Assembly (NCBI RefSeq): GCF_030540875.1
Contig: NZ_JAUOEM010000002.1
Coordinates: 650,926 to 714,925, forward strand
Direction of reading: 5' to 3'
Origin: Flavivirga amylovorans
Lineage (GTDB): Bacteria; Bacteroidota; Bacteroidia; Flavobacteriales; Flavobacteriaceae
Length of the DNA: 64,000 bases
Part shown: positions 44,646-55,400 of the stretch, piece by piece
Layout: each line of letters opens with the position of its first letter
Position numbering within the stretch: position 1 is the first letter of the stretch
The notes under the pieces: model-generated
Told to the model about the DNA's origin: nothing
Database searches by the model: none
Seen by the model: the letters and a program-made list of their open reading frames with translations, nothing else
Made by a program: the position numbers and the translations under genes

Positions 44646-45113
44646 GTGATTGAATTAATATTAGAAACTTTAGTAGATTTTGGCCTCATTCGTGAAGATT
44701 ATAAACATCGAAAGCGGGTAAGTAAAAAAGAAAAAGAAGACGGAATTAAAAGACCGATCCAAAAGTATGTTTTTCAACCAAGTGCTTTGGTAATTATCAA
44801 ACTTTTAATTGTTGTGAGTATCATTGCGTTTATATTTCTTAGTTATCAAAACGCATTTCTTTTTCCTAAAAGAACTAAAAAAGAAATTTCTCAAATAAGT
44901 GATCGAATAGAAAAATGGAATGAAAAATTCGAGCAGTACCCTAAAGAAATAGATGAACTAATTGGGAATGATCCAATGAAACAAAGCTGGATAAAAGATG
45001 CTTGGGGTCGACCTTATAATTATGTCATTAAAGGAAATGAAAAAGGTTTTTTGATAATATCTGCTGGTTATGACGGGCAATTTGAAACGGAGGATGATAT
45101 TAAATCGGAATGA
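44646..45113 (+). CDS. Small membrane protein with GspG-like C-terminal domain
   Basis: 155 residues from a GTG. A charged N-terminus is followed by one transmembrane segment (LVIIKLLIVVSIIAFIFLSY, about 48-67), a coiled helix, and a C-terminal module WIKDAWGRPYNYVIKG...SAGYDGQFETEDDI. That pattern is seen in type II secretion major pseudopilin (GspG) C-termini, with its calcium-binding tail. The hydrophobic segment is not in pilin position, so it is not itself a pilin. The function is unknown. Confidence 0.65.
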   Translation: MIELILETLVDFGLIREDYKHRKRVSKKEKEDGIKRPIQKYVFQPSALVIIKLLIVVSIIAFIFLSYQNAFLFPKRTKKEISQISDRIEKWNEKFEQYPKEIDELIGNDPMKQSWIKDAWGRPYNYVIKGNEKGFLIISAGYDGQFETEDDIKSE

Positions 45114-45116
45114 AAA

Positions 45117-45497
45117 TTATGAGCAGTCACTACAATAACCAGATATTAACCCATTGAAAGTTTCTGAAGTATATCCCTTTGGTAAAGACACGTCAATTTC
45201 GTGTTTAAGACACTCCATTTTACCACATTTAAGACATTTGAAATGAAAATGATTATGCGTATGCTGCTTTTTTTCTTCATCGCAATTTAAGCAGAAGGCA
45301 AAATATTGCTTACCATCGTCACCAATAACTTTATGTACTATACCATCGTCGCTAAATCGGTTTAAAATACGATAAATGGTAGCTCTATCAACCTTTTTAG
45401 TTAATTTAGCTTGCAGCATATCATGGTTTAATGCTGATTTTGAATCTTTTAAAATTGTTAAAATTTCTTCCTGTGATTGTGTCTTTCTTCTCTTCAT
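45117..45497 (-). CDS. Fur family transcriptional regulator
   Basis: 126 residues. The N-terminal winged helix (DRATIYRILNRFSDDGIVHKV) is followed by a dimer domain with a His-rich stretch (HTHNHFHF) and two CxxC pairs (CLKCGKMEC and GYCSDC), which bind structural zinc in the family. Whether it senses iron, zinc or peroxide is not decidable. It diverges from a thioredoxin-reductase-like flavoprotein across a 115-bp gap containing palindromes, which suggests redox or metal-linked control of both genes. Confidence 0.88.
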   Translation of the reverse strand: MKRRKTQSQEEILTILKDSKSALNHDMLQAKLTKKVDRATIYRILNRFSDDGIVHKVIGDDGKQYFAFCLNCDEEKKQHTHNHFHFKCLKCGKMECLKHEIDVSLPKGYTSETFNGLISGYCSDCS

Positions 45498-45512
45498 GAT
45501 TTGTTAACGCGA

Positions 45513-45533
45513 CAATATTGCAATAATATTATT
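45513..45533. promoter_or_regulatory. Candidate Fur-family operator in divergent gap
   Basis: Two adjacent perfect palindromes, CAATATTG (45513-45520) and AATAATATTATT (45522-45533), lie between the divergent starts. They are AT-rich like Fur/Zur/PerR boxes but do not match a known consensus exactly. Confidence 0.4.
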
Positions 45534-45612
45534 TTTAGTATTTTTGTCAAAAATTATCGTAAAGTAAATTTTTTATGAGTCTCTACAAATTTAAAAACTT
45601 AAAGATAGAAAA

Positions 45613-46518
45613 ATGACAAATAATAATTTTGACGTAATCATTATAGGTGGTAGTTATTCTGGTCTTTCAGCTGCTATGGCATTAGGTAGGTCTTTAAGAC
45701 AGGTTTTAGTTATTGATAGTGGAAAACCTTGTAATAGACAAACACCTCACTCGCATAATTTTCTAACTCAAGATGGAGAAACACCAAAAAACATTTCAAT
45801 AAAGGCAAGAGCGCAAGTTGAAAAATATGAGGCTGTAAAATTTTATGCTGGATTAGCAACAAGTGGGGTAAAGACTCTAGAAGGTTTTGAGATAACAACG
45901 GAATTCAATGACAAATTCATATCAAAGAAACTAATATTTGCTACAGGAGTTAAAGATATTATGCCAGACATAAAAGGCTTTTCAGAAAGCTGGGGCATTT
46001 CTGTTATTCATTGTCCTTATTGTCATGGGTATGAAGTAAGACATGAAAAAACTGGTATATTAGGAAATGGAGAGTATGGTTTTGAATTTTCTAAAATGAT
46101 TAATAATTGGACAAAAGATCTGACGCTTTTTACCAATGGAAAATCAACCTTAACAGAAGAACAAACAGGGAAATTAAAAGCACATAACATAAAAATAGTA
46201 GAAGAAGAGATTGATAGTTTTGAGCAGACTAATGGACAAGTTGAGTATGTGATTTTTAAAAATAGGCATAAAAAACCAATACAAGCTATTTACGCAAGAG
46301 CTCCATTTGTTCAACACACAGATATCCCAAAAACATTAGGTTGCGAATTAACAGAGGAAGGATATATCTCAGTAGACCCTTTTCAAAGGACTACTGTTCA
46401 AGGTATATATGCTTGTGGTGATAATACAACATTTAAGCGTTCTGTGTCAAATGCAGTAGCCATGGGGACTTCTGCAGGAGCTATAGCCAATAAAGAAATC
46501 ATTGATGAAGCGTTTTAA
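45613..46518 (+). CDS. Thioredoxin reductase-like FAD/NAD(P) oxidoreductase
   Basis: 301 residues. The FAD motif is IIIGGSYSGLSAAMALG (about 9-25), the redox pair Cys-x-x-Cys is in HCPYCHGYE (about 135-143), NAD(P) binding is in ILGNGEYGFEFS, and the C-terminal GIYACGDN motif is present. It resembles the short class of thioredoxin reductase homologues without a known thioredoxin partner, sometimes used in disulfide or bacillithiol-like metabolism. It is divergent from the Fur-family gene and probably regulated by it. A strong terminator follows. Confidence 0.87.
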   Translation: MTNNNFDVIIIGGSYSGLSAAMALGRSLRQVLVIDSGKPCNRQTPHSHNFLTQDGETPKNISIKARAQVEKYEAVKFYAGLATSGVKTLEGFEITTEFNDKFISKKLIFATGVKDIMPDIKGFSESWGISVIHCPYCHGYEVRHEKTGILGNGEYGFEFSKMINNWTKDLTLFTNGKSTLTEEQTGKLKAHNIKIVEEEIDSFEQTNGQVEYVIFKNRHKKPIQAIYARAPFVQHTDIPKTLGCELTEEGYISVDPFQRTTVQGIYACGDNTTFKRSVSNAVAMGTSAGAIANKEIIDEAF

Positions 46519-46543
46519 AGCGCTTTGAAATTTATATCATTAA

Positions 46544-46570
46544 AAAAGCACATCGGTTAGATGTGCTTTT
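46544..46570. terminator. Bidirectional intrinsic terminator
   Basis: AAAAGCACATC (46544-46554) and GATGTGCTTTT (46560-46570) with loop GGTTA, between convergent flavoprotein and leuB genes. Confidence 0.85.
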
Positions 46571-46613
46571 CGTAAATCCCAATAATTTTAATTTTGGTGA
46601 CTAACTCAAATAA

Positions 46614-47732
46614 TTAAATGATTGTGGACTGTCCTAGATGTATGTTTGTAAAATTTAAATTAGTTTCTTCTGGGTTATTTATAAAATCTTCTATAAAATC
46701 ACCAACCTTAGTGGTGGTTACATGATTGTATTTTGTGTTTAAATCCGGTGTTGTAATATGAAGTTTCAATGATTTATCGACACCTTCTCTAATTAAATCA
46801 GCTTCTTCATGTAATTCAAAATGATCTAATAACATAGCGGCCGATAAAATGGACGCAATTGGATTAGCAATTCCTTTATTAGCAGCTTTTGTATAAGCAC
46901 CATGTATAGGTTCGAACATAGCATATTTGTCGCCAATAGATGCCGAAGCTAACAAACCTATAGAACCTACAATAACGCTGGCTTCTTCAGATAAGATGTC
47001 TCCAAACATGTTTTCAGTTAAAATAACATCAAACTGTCTTGGGTTAATTATAAGCTCCATGGCGGCGTTATCTATATATAGATAATCTACTTTTACATCA
47101 GGGTACGTTGGAGCTAATTCCTGAACTACTTTACGCCATAAGCGAGAACTTGCCAAAACATTAGCTTTATCTACCAGTGTTAGTTTTCGTTTTCTGGATT
47201 GAGCAGCTTTAAATGCGCGATGAGCAATGCGTTCTATCTCAAAACGGGTATACTCACAAATATCGGAAGCTGTATTACCGTCTTCACTTAGCTCTTTTTG
47301 TCCAAAATAGATGCCACTTGTAAGTTCTCGGTAAATAAGAATATTAGTATCCTTAATTTGTTTTATCTTTAATGAAGATTTATTTAGTAAATCGTCATAA
47401 GCTATAACAGGTCTTATATTTGTATATAAATCTAAGACTTTTCGAATCCCCAAAAGACCTTGTTCTGGTCGTATTTCAGCATTAGGATCTATATCGTATT
47501 TAGTCTCACCGATAGCACCAAATAAAACAGCATCCGCTTTTTCACAAATAGTTATGGTTTCTTCTGGTAAAGGATCTCCTGTTTTTTCTATAGCAGAAGC
47601 TCCTACTAATCCGGTTTCGAAAGTAAATATATGGTTAAACTCCATAGCGATAGCTTTCAATACCTTAACGGCTTGTTCTATAACTTCTGGACCTATACCA
47701 TCGCCTGGCAAAACGGCAATATTTAGTTTCAT
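46614..47732 (-). CDS. leuB: 3-isopropylmalate dehydrogenase
   Basis: 372 residues. It oxidises and decarboxylates 3-isopropylmalate in leucine synthesis with NAD and Mg. Motifs are LPGDGIGPEVIEQA at the start, the substrate loop EQGLLGIRKVLDLYTNIRP, and the metal-binding VTENMFGDILSEEASVI-like stretch (ILTENMFGDILSE). It lies 83 bp downstream of leuA on the same strand; leuC and leuD are not in the window. Confidence 0.95.
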   Translation of the reverse strand: MKLNIAVLPGDGIGPEVIEQAVKVLKAIAMEFNHIFTFETGLVGASAIEKTGDPLPEETITICEKADAVLFGAIGETKYDIDPNAEIRPEQGLLGIRKVLDLYTNIRPVIAYDDLLNKSSLKIKQIKDTNILIYRELTSGIYFGQKELSEDGNTASDICEYTRFEIERIAHRAFKAAQSRKRKLTLVDKANVLASSRLWRKVVQELAPTYPDVKVDYLYIDNAAMELIINPRQFDVILTENMFGDILSEEASVIVGSIGLLASASIGDKYAMFEPIHGAYTKAANKGIANPIASILSAAMLLDHFELHEEADLIREGVDKSLKLHITTPDLNTKYNHVTTTKVGDFIEDFINNPEETNLNFTNIHLGQSTII

Positions 47733-47815
47733 TTATTTATTTTTAGTTCCCGTTTTTTGGGAATGACAAATTCAATAGTAACCTCAAAGTTACGCCTTTC
47801 GGAATTCTTTTTCAA

Positions 47816-48994
47816 TTAAGCAGAAGTAATTATTTCATTATATACTTTGCTGCTTTCTATTATTTGATGGATATCACTATCATTAACTTCTTTCTTTTTG
47901 TCGGCAAAATTTAAGAAATTTACATAAATTTCATCCAACTGAAGTTTTGTTAATTCATATCCAATATTTTTTGCTCTATATGCTAAAGCGGCTCTACCAC
48001 TTCTAGCTGTTAATACAATAGCAGATTCTGTAACACCAACATCTTTAGGATCAATAATTTCGTAAGTTTCACGATTTTTAATAACACCATCTTGATGAAT
48101 TCCAGAACTATGAGCAAATGCATTAGCACCAACAATAGCCTTGTTAGGCTGTGTGTAAATACCCATACTATCCGAAACCAATTGACTAATACCGTAAAGC
48201 ATTTCAGTTTGTATTCTAGTGTCTAGATCTAAATATGGATGCTGCTTTAAAATCATTACCACTTCCTCTAAAGCAGTATTTCCAGCACGTTCTCCAATAC
48301 CATTAATAGTGCATTCAATTTGTCGTGCACCGTTAATAACACCTTCAATTGAGTTAGCAGTTGCTAAACCTAGGTCGTTATGACAATGGCATGATAAAAT
48401 AGCATTATCTATACCTTTAACATTTTCCTTTAAGTATTTAATTTTTGCACCATATTCATGCGGTAAACAGTAACCAGTTGTATCCGGAATATTTAAAACG
48501 GTAGCTCCAGCTTTAATAACAGCTTCACAAACACGTGCTAAATATTCATTATCAGTTCTCCCAGCATCTTCAGCATAAAACTCTACATCTTCAACAAAAG
48601 ATTTAGCATAACTAACTGCTTTTACAGCACGTTCAATAATAGCTTCTTGTGTAGATTTAAATTTAAATTTTATATGAGAATCTGATGTTCCAATACCAGT
48701 ATGGATTCTTGGTGTTTTAGCATATTTTAATGCCTCAGCAGCTACTTTTATATCATTTTCAACAGATCGTGTTAACCCACAAACCGTTGCGTTTTTTACA
48801 ATTTTAGAAATCGCCTCAACCGATTTAAAATCACCAGGACTTGATACAGGAAAGCCAGCTTCAATAATATCAACTCCTAAATTATCTAACTGTTCTGCGA
48901 TAATTAATTTTTGTTCAGTATTTAATTTGCAGCCAGGGACTTGTTCGCCATCTCTTAGCGTAGTATCAAAAATTTGGACGTTATTATTAGACAT
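47816..48994 (-). CDS. leuA: 2-isopropylmalate synthase
   Basis: 392 residues. It condenses acetyl-CoA with 2-ketoisovalerate, the first leucine step. The TIM barrel starts [14 protein letters not shown], with [13 protein letters not shown] for the metal site and [16 protein letters not shown]. It ends soon after the barrel and a short linker: the C-terminal leucine-binding regulatory domain of about 120 residues found in the 500-residue form is absent. Feedback control may therefore differ. The absence also leaves homocitrate- or citramalate-type activity possible, but adjacency to leuB supports leuA. Confidence 0.9.
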   Translation of the reverse strand: MSNNNVQIFDTTLRDGEQVPGCKLNTEQKLIIAEQLDNLGVDIIEAGFPVSSPGDFKSVEAISKIVKNATVCGLTRSVENDIKVAAEALKYAKTPRIHTGIGTSDSHIKFKFKSTQEAIIERAVKAVSYAKSFVEDVEFYAEDAGRTDNEYLARVCEAVIKAGATVLNIPDTTGYCLPHEYGAKIKYLKENVKGIDNAILSCHCHNDLGLATANSIEGVINGARQIECTINGIGERAGNTALEEVVMILKQHPYLDLDTRIQTEMLYGISQLVSDSMGIYTQPNKAIVGANAFAHSSGIHQDGVIKNRETYEIIDPKDVGVTESAIVLTARSGRAALAYRAKNIGYELTKLQLDEIYVNFLNFADKKKEVNDSDIHQIIESSKVYNEIITSA

Positions 48995-49142
48995 TTATAT
49001 AAATATATTTTCTTATTGTATTACGAATTTATATTTTGGTTTCCTAAAACGAGGATTAAAGCTTTCGTTTTTACGATGTTTAACCTACGTATTGTTTAAT
49101 TAAAAAACTGTTAATCAACATGTTAGTGTTGTGTTTGCAACT

Positions 49143-50693
49143 ATGACAAGAGAGCAAAAAGATAATTTGTTTGTTTTAATAAAGTCACTGTCTAAATCTG
49201 AAAAGAGACAGTTTAAACTTTATGTAGGACGTTTAGGTGTAAATGAAGATTCAAAATTTTTGACACTTTTTAATATTCTGGATAAACTTTCCGTTTACGA
49301 TGAAGCTACCATTCTTAAAAAAGGAATCGTAAAAAAACAGCAGCTTTCTAATTTAAAGGCGCATTTGTATAAGCAAATTTTAATTAGTTTAAGATTAAAT
49401 CCATCCCATCAAAATGTTAGAATTCAAATTCGGGAACAGTTAGATTTTGCGACTATTTTGTACCATAAAGGACTTTACAAACAAAGTTTGAAGATACTAG
49501 ATAAAGCAAAAAGTTTAGCGATAGCTAACGAAGAAAAAAACATAGCTTATGAAATTGTTGAGTTAGAAAAAATAATCGAATCTCAATACATAACCAGAAG
49601 TCTTAATAACAGAGCAGACGAGCTATCTGTACAAGCAAAAGAACTAAGTCAGCAAAATGTAATAGCCAGTAAATTGTCTAATTTATCACTCCAACTATAT
49701 GGTTTGTTTTTAAAAACAGGCTATATAAAAAATGATAAAGAAAATCAAAGAGTCACTAACTATTTTAATGACAGGTTACCAAAATATGATATTAATAAAT
49801 TAGGTTTTAGAGAAAAACTTTGGTTATATAAAGCCCATTTATGGTATAGTTTTTTAACCTCAGATTTTTTAGCAAGCTACAAATACGCTTCTAAATGGGT
49901 GGATTTGTTTTATAAAAATAAGGATATGATTATTTTAAATCCTGTCTTTTTTTTAAAAGGAAACCACTATTTACTTGAAGCATTATTTTATTTAAGACAG
50001 TATGAAAAATTTAAGGAAGTACTTTTTAATTTAGAAGCTGTTACAAAAGAAAAATGGTTTCCAATAGATGATAATGTAGACGGATTAGCTTTTTTATATA
50101 TTTATAATAATAAGTTTAATTTACATTTTATTGATGGAAGCTTTAAAGATGGATTACCTCTAATAGATGAAATATTAGAGCGGTTAAGAAATTATAAAGA
50201 TCGCATTGACGAACACCATATTATGGTATTCTATTATAAAATTGCGAGCATGTATTTTGGGGTAGGAGAAAACAAAAAATGTATTTACTTTTTAGAAAAA
50301 ATTATAAGTAATAAGTCCCTGCAAATGCGTGAAGACTTATTGTGTTTTTCAAGAATTTTAAATCTTGTGGCTCATTATGAAGCAGGTTTGGATTATAATC
50401 TTGATGTTTTAATAAGAAGTACTTATAAGTTTTTAATTAAAATGGAAGACTTGTATGAAGTACAAAAGGAGTTTATTAAATTTTTGAGAGGTTTAGGTGA
50501 TATTTATCCTAATGAAGTGAAAGGGGAGTTTATTAAACTTCACAAGAAATTAAAGGAGTATGAAGATGACCCTTACCAAAGCCGTGCTTTCTTGTATTTA
50601 GATATTATTTCGTGGTTAGAATCTAAAATAGAAAACAGACCAATAGACCTGGTTATTAGAAATAAGTTTCTTGAGGGGAAGCGAGGTACTTAA
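49143..50693 (+). CDS. Conserved hypothetical, helical repeat protein
   Basis: 516 residues from the ATG at 49143; a GTG four codons earlier is possible. No signal peptide or membrane segment is seen. It is Lys/Leu-rich and apparently all-helical, with a start REQKDNLFVLIKSLSKSEKR that I recall from uncharacterised Bacteroidota proteins. The middle part has TPR-like spacing (LYHKGLYKQSLKILDKAKSL; VGENKKCIYFLEKII). It lies between the leu genes and the methionine operon but is separated from both by promoters or a riboswitch. The function is unknown. Confidence 0.7.
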   Translation: MTREQKDNLFVLIKSLSKSEKRQFKLYVGRLGVNEDSKFLTLFNILDKLSVYDEATILKKGIVKKQQLSNLKAHLYKQILISLRLNPSHQNVRIQIREQLDFATILYHKGLYKQSLKILDKAKSLAIANEEKNIAYEIVELEKIIESQYITRSLNNRADELSVQAKELSQQNVIASKLSNLSLQLYGLFLKTGYIKNDKENQRVTNYFNDRLPKYDINKLGFREKLWLYKAHLWYSFLTSDFLASYKYASKWVDLFYKNKDMIILNPVFFLKGNHYLLEALFYLRQYEKFKEVLFNLEAVTKEKWFPIDDNVDGLAFLYIYNNKFNLHFIDGSFKDGLPLIDEILERLRNYKDRIDEHHIMVFYYKIASMYFGVGENKKCIYFLEKIISNKSLQMREDLLCFSRILNLVAHYEAGLDYNLDVLIRSTYKFLIKMEDLYEVQKEFIKFLRGLGDIYPNEVKGEFIKLHKKLKEYEDDPYQSRAFLYLDIISWLESKIENRPIDLVIRNKFLEGKRGT

Positions 50694-50791
50694 TCGTGAA
50701 AAATAACGTATTCGAAGAGTATATTTACTTACCTAAATAAAGTTTTTATAAAATTTTTCAAAAAAAATTAGGTTTTTAACTTTTTCTGAAC

Positions 50792-50800
50792 GAATATTTG
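50792..50800 (+). promoter_or_regulatory. Possible -7 element upstream of the SAM riboswitch
   Basis: AATATTTG-type sequence, near the TAnnTTTG consensus, about 35 bp before the riboswitch. No clear -33 partner is seen. Confidence 0.3.
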
Positions 50801-50830
50801 CATTCACAAAGTTCAATCACTTATTGAAAT

Positions 50831-50949
50831 GTTATCAAGAAAGGCGGAGGGATTAGACCCTATGAAACCTTAGCAACCCTTTACACGTAAAGAAGGTGCT
50901 AAATTCTACCCCGTCCTGAACCCGTTTCAGGATTACACGGATAGATAAC
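50831..50949 (+). promoter_or_regulatory. SAM-I (S-box) riboswitch
   Basis: The closing stem P1 is GTTATC (50831-50836) with GATAAC (50944-50949). Inside are the conserved S-box stretches TATCAAGAAAGGCGGAGGGA, then ACCCTATGAAACCTTAGCAA, then AGAAGGTGCTAAATTCTACC. A variable P4-like hairpin (CCTGAACCCGTTTCAGG) follows. S-adenosylmethionine binding would stop transcription of the downstream methionine genes through the terminator at 50956. Confidence 0.93.
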
Positions 50950-50955
50950 CAAATG

Positions 50956-50987
50956 AAATTACTTTCGGTAATTTTAATTTTCTTTTT
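50956..50987 (+). terminator. Riboswitch expression-platform terminator
   Basis: AAATTAC (50956-50962), loop TTTCG, GTAATTT (50968-50974), then TAATTTTCTTTTT. It sits directly after the riboswitch aptamer. Confidence 0.7.
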
Positions 50988-51080
50988 AACATTTTTCTAT
51001 ATAAGTAAGCTATTCGTAGCATATTTGGCTTAATCATAAGGAATTTCTAAATATTTTTATTTAGACAACCTTTAAAAATG

Positions 51081-51103
51081 TCATTCTCGCATAAGCGGGA
51101 ATC
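51081..51103. repeat. Interspersed palindromic repeat, family A
   Basis: TCATTCTCGCATAAGCGGGA and onward, in the leader of metY. An open frame running through it into metY is not coding. Confidence 0.6.
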
Positions 51104-51125
51104 AATTAATTCAAAAATTAGAAAA

Positions 51126-52400
51126 ATGAGTACTCAAAAATTAGCAACAAACGCACTACACGCAGGACATGATGTAACAGCAAACGCAGGTACAAGAGCA
51201 GTACCAATATATCAAACAACATCGTATGTTTTTAACGATTCAGATCATGCAGCAAACCTATTCGGATTAAAAGAATTAGGGTTTATATATACCAGACTGA
51301 ATAACCCAACAAATCAGATTTTACAAGAACGTTTAGCTGCTGTAGAAGGTGGTATTGGAGCTGTTGTATTTGCTTCGGGAACGGCTGCTATTTCAACAGG
51401 ATTATTAACCCTTTTAAAAGCGGGAGATCATATTGTAGCATCTAGTAGTTTGTATGGAGGAACTTATAATCTGTTAAGTGTAACATTACCTAGACTAGGG
51501 ATTACTACAACATTTGTAGATGCTTCTAATCCAGAAAATTTTAAAGGCGCCATACAAGATAATACGAAAGCATTTTTTGTAGAATCTTTAGGGAATCCGA
51601 AATTAGATGTTTTGGATTTAGAAGCTATTGCTGTACATTCTAAAGCCGCAGGAGTCCCTTTTATTGTTGACAATACTGTAGCAACTCCAGCATTATTAAA
51701 TCCATTAAAACATGGAGCTAATATTGTAATTCATTCGCTTACTAAATATATTGGAGGTCAAGGAACATCATTGGGAGGTGCTATTGTTGATGGAGGTACC
51801 TTTGATTGGACAAACGGAAAGTTTCCAGAATTTACAGAACCATCAGCCGGATATCATGGTCTAGTTTATAGTGAAGCTTTAGGAGCTGCAGCTTATACTT
51901 TTAAATTAATTTTAGAAGGATTAAGAGATTTTGGTGGCGCATTAAGTCCAACAAATGCGTTCAATATTATTCAAGGCTTAGAAACGCTACCAGTAAGAAT
52001 AAAGCAACATAGTAAAAATGCTTTAGAGCTTGCAAAATGGTTAGAACAACAAGATGAGGTTGCTTGGGTAAATTATCCAGGTCTGGAAAGTAGTAAATAC
52101 AAAGCTTTAGCCGATAAATATTTATCTGAAGGACAAAGTGGTATCGTTACTTTTGGAGCCAAAGGCGGGTATGATGCTGCCAAAACAATTGCAGATAAAA
52201 CGAAACTATTTTCTTTATTAGCGAATATAGGTGATACAAAATCATTAATTATTCATCCGGCAAGTACAACCCATCAACAGTTAAGTGATGAGTCACAGGA
52301 ATCCGCAGGGGTGACTAAAGATCTTATCAGATTATCGGTTGGTTTAGAAGATATAGAAGATTTAAAGACCGATTTAAAAGCTGCTTTTAGCGAGATTTAA
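51126..52400 (+). CDS. metY: O-acetylhomoserine sulfhydrylase
   Basis: 424 residues from the ATG at 51126. This Cys/Met-metabolism PLP enzyme makes homocysteine from O-acetylhomoserine and sulfide. Family features are THALHAGHD-like start (NALHAGHD), YTRLNNPTNQILQERLAA, and the PLP Lys in VIHSLTKYIGGQGTSLGG. The length and the insertion KFPEFTEPSAGYHGL are typical of the larger MetY group rather than MetB/MetZ. It is the first gene under the SAM riboswitch, followed 19 bp later by the MetX-ThrA fusion that makes its substrate. Confidence 0.94.
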   Translation: MSTQKLATNALHAGHDVTANAGTRAVPIYQTTSYVFNDSDHAANLFGLKELGFIYTRLNNPTNQILQERLAAVEGGIGAVVFASGTAAISTGLLTLLKAGDHIVASSSLYGGTYNLLSVTLPRLGITTTFVDASNPENFKGAIQDNTKAFFVESLGNPKLDVLDLEAIAVHSKAAGVPFIVDNTVATPALLNPLKHGANIVIHSLTKYIGGQGTSLGGAIVDGGTFDWTNGKFPEFTEPSAGYHGLVYSEALGAAAYTFKLILEGLRDFGGALSPTNAFNIIQGLETLPVRIKQHSKNALELAKWLEQQDEVAWVNYPGLESSKYKALADKYLSEGQSGIVTFGAKGGYDAAKTIADKTKLFSLLANIGDTKSLIIHPASTTHQQLSDESQESAGVTKDLIRLSVGLEDIEDLKTDLKAAFSEI

Positions 52401-52419
52401 GGTTTTAAAATAATTATCA

Positions 52420-55400
52420 ATGAAAGACGTACTGTCACATACCATAATTCCAAATTATACGACCGAAAGTGGTGTTTTAGTCTCAGAAATTAAACTGAGC
52501 TATCAGCTATTTGGTAAGAGCTTAGGCACAGCTCCAGTTGTTTTGGTAAATCATGCTTTGACCGGTAATAGTAATGTTGCTGGAGATGATGGTTGGTGGA
52601 AAGATTTAATCGGTAACGATAAAGTAATAGACACTAATTTATACACTGTTTTAGCATTTAATATTCCTGGAAATGGTTTTGATGGTTTTGTAATAGATAA
52701 CTATAAAGATTTTATTGCCAGAGATATTGCAAAACTATTTTTAATAGGTCTTAAAGAATTAAAAATCGAGAGGCTGTTTGCCATTATAGGAGGCTCTTTA
52801 GGAGGTGGTATTGCATGGGAAATGGCTGTTATAAAACCAGATGTTACAGAGCATTTTATACCTGTTGCAACCGATTGGAAATCGACAGACTGGTTAATTG
52901 CTAATTGTCAGATTCAAGAGCAATTTTTATTAAATTCAAAAAGCCCTGTGCATGATGCCAGAATGCATGCTATGTTATGTTATCGTACTCCAGAATCATT
53001 CAAAGAACGCTTTCACCGTTCTAAAAATGAAGATTTAGAGATTTTTAATGTAGAAAGCTGGTTACTGCATCATGGTAAAAAACTACAAGAACGGTTTCAA
53101 TTGTCAGCTTATAAATTGATGAATCAATTGTTAAGAACAATTGATGTTACTAAAAATAGAGCGGACGATTTTAATACTGAATCAAGTTCAGCAGAGGTTG
53201 TTTTAGAACGTATCGATGCTAATATTCATATTGTGGGCGTAGATTCCGATTTGTTTTTTACAGCAGAAGAAAACAGGCAAACCCATAAGCAACTGGCATT
53301 AACACATCCCAATGTAACATACAATGAGATACATTCAGTACATGGCCATGACGCTTTTTTAATGGAATACGAACAATTAGAAAAAATTATAGAGGGCATT
53401 TTTGTGCCAGATTCTAAAAAAAGAAAAATGAAAGTATTAAAATTTGGAGGAAAATCTTTAGCAAACGGAGATGGTTTGGATAAAGTTCTTTCCATTATTG
53501 AAAACAAAGTCAACAATGGCGAGCGAATTTCCGTTGTAGTTTCGGCAAGAGGACAAGCAACGGATGAATTAGAGAATATTTTAAATAAAGCTTTAAAAGG
53601 AGTACCTTTTCAAGATGAATTGGACGCTTTTAAAGCGTACCAAAAAGAACCATTAAAAACCATAGATTTTTCTGAACAGTTTTCAATTCTTGATAAACTT
53701 TTTGAAGGCGTTAGTCTGTTGCGTGATTGTAGCCAAAAAACGAAAGATGAAATTTTAGCTCAAGGAGAACTATTGTCTATTAAATTACTTTCAGAATTAC
53801 TTAATCAACGCGGCATTAAAGCAAAAGCTACAGATTCAAGACAGTTAATTAAAACGGATGACGCCTTTGGAAATGCACAGCCTATTTCGCAATTAACGAA
53901 AGATAATGTTAGACATTATTTTAAACAAAATAATGGAGATACTGTTAACATAGTGACAGGGTTTATTGCTTCTAATGCAAAAAATGAAACGACTACCTTA
54001 GGCAGAAATGGAAGTAATTATACAGCTGCTTTATTAGCCAATTATTTGGATGCAGAAGAGTTGCAAAATTATACACATGTAAATGGTATTTATACAGCAA
54101 ATCCTGATTTGGTAGCCGATGCTCAGAAAATTAGAGAATTATCGTTTAGTGAAGCGAATGAATTAGCTAATTTCGGGACAAATGTTTTACATGCTAAAAC
54201 CATTATTCCTTTAGTAGAAAAGAATATCAATCTTCGTATTCTAAATACGTTTAATTCAGATGATGAAGGTACTTTAATAACAGCAAAACCAAGCTCTAAA
54301 GAAGTTACATCCTTATCAGTTTTAGATAATGTGGCTCTGTTAAATTTAGAAGGACGTGGTCTATTAGGTAAGATTGGGGTGGATGCTAGAATTTTTAAAG
54401 CATTAAGTATTCATGATATTAGTGTGAGCATTATTTCTCAAGGCTCTTCAGAAAGAGGTATTGGATTAATTATAAATGCAGAACAAGCAACTCAGGCGGT
54501 TATTGCTCTAGAACGTGAATTTGAAAACGATTTTTATGCACAGGATGTCAATAAAATTGAAATTGTAGATGATGTGTCCGTAATATCCATTATAGGGATT
54601 GAATTAAGTTCGTTTCATAAACCATTTAATGCATTGATTAAAAACCAGATTACACCTTTACTGTTTAATAATACGGTAACAGGTAGGAATGTAAGTTTGG
54701 TGGTTAAAAAGGATCAATTGCATAAAGCCATGAACGTGATCCATGGTGAGGTTTTCGGTATCTCAAAAAAGATAAATATCGCCATTTTTGGCCATGGTTT
54801 AGTTGGAGGCGCTTTAATTAATCAAATTCTAAAGTCTAAAAACGATATAGAAAAAAGAAAAGGTATTAACCTGAATGTGTTTGCGATTGCTAATTCAAGA
54901 AAACTCCTTTTAAATAAAAATGGTGTCGAAAATAATTGGCAAGAAGCTATACAATCAACATCACAAGAAAGTTCCATTCAAGATATTATTACTTTTGCGA
55001 AAACACACCATTTAGAAAATTTAATTGCAGTAGATAATACAGCGAGTTCAAATTTTCATGCAAACTATATACCGTTAGTTGAAGCTGGTTTCGATTTAGT
55101 ATCCTCTAATAAAATAGCGAATACGATCTCGCATGCCTTTTATACAGAATTGCGTTCGCAATTAAATGAGCATAATAAGCAGTATTTGTATGAAACTACG
55201 GTTGGTGCAGGGTTGCCCTTAATTGATACGATTAAATTGTTGCATGAATCGGGAGAAAATATTACTAGAATACGCGGTGTTTTTTCGGGAACATTAAGCT
55301 ATTTATTTAATAACTTTTCAGTTGAAGACAAACCATTTAGTGTGATTGTTCAAGAAACTATAGATAAAGGTTTTACAGAGCCTGATCCAAGAGAAGATTT

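Noticed and set aside
52420-53427. Separate metX gene with an overlooked stop before the kinase
   Set aside because: The frame is continuous through VPDSKKRKMKVLKF with no stop, so a fusion is the direct reading.
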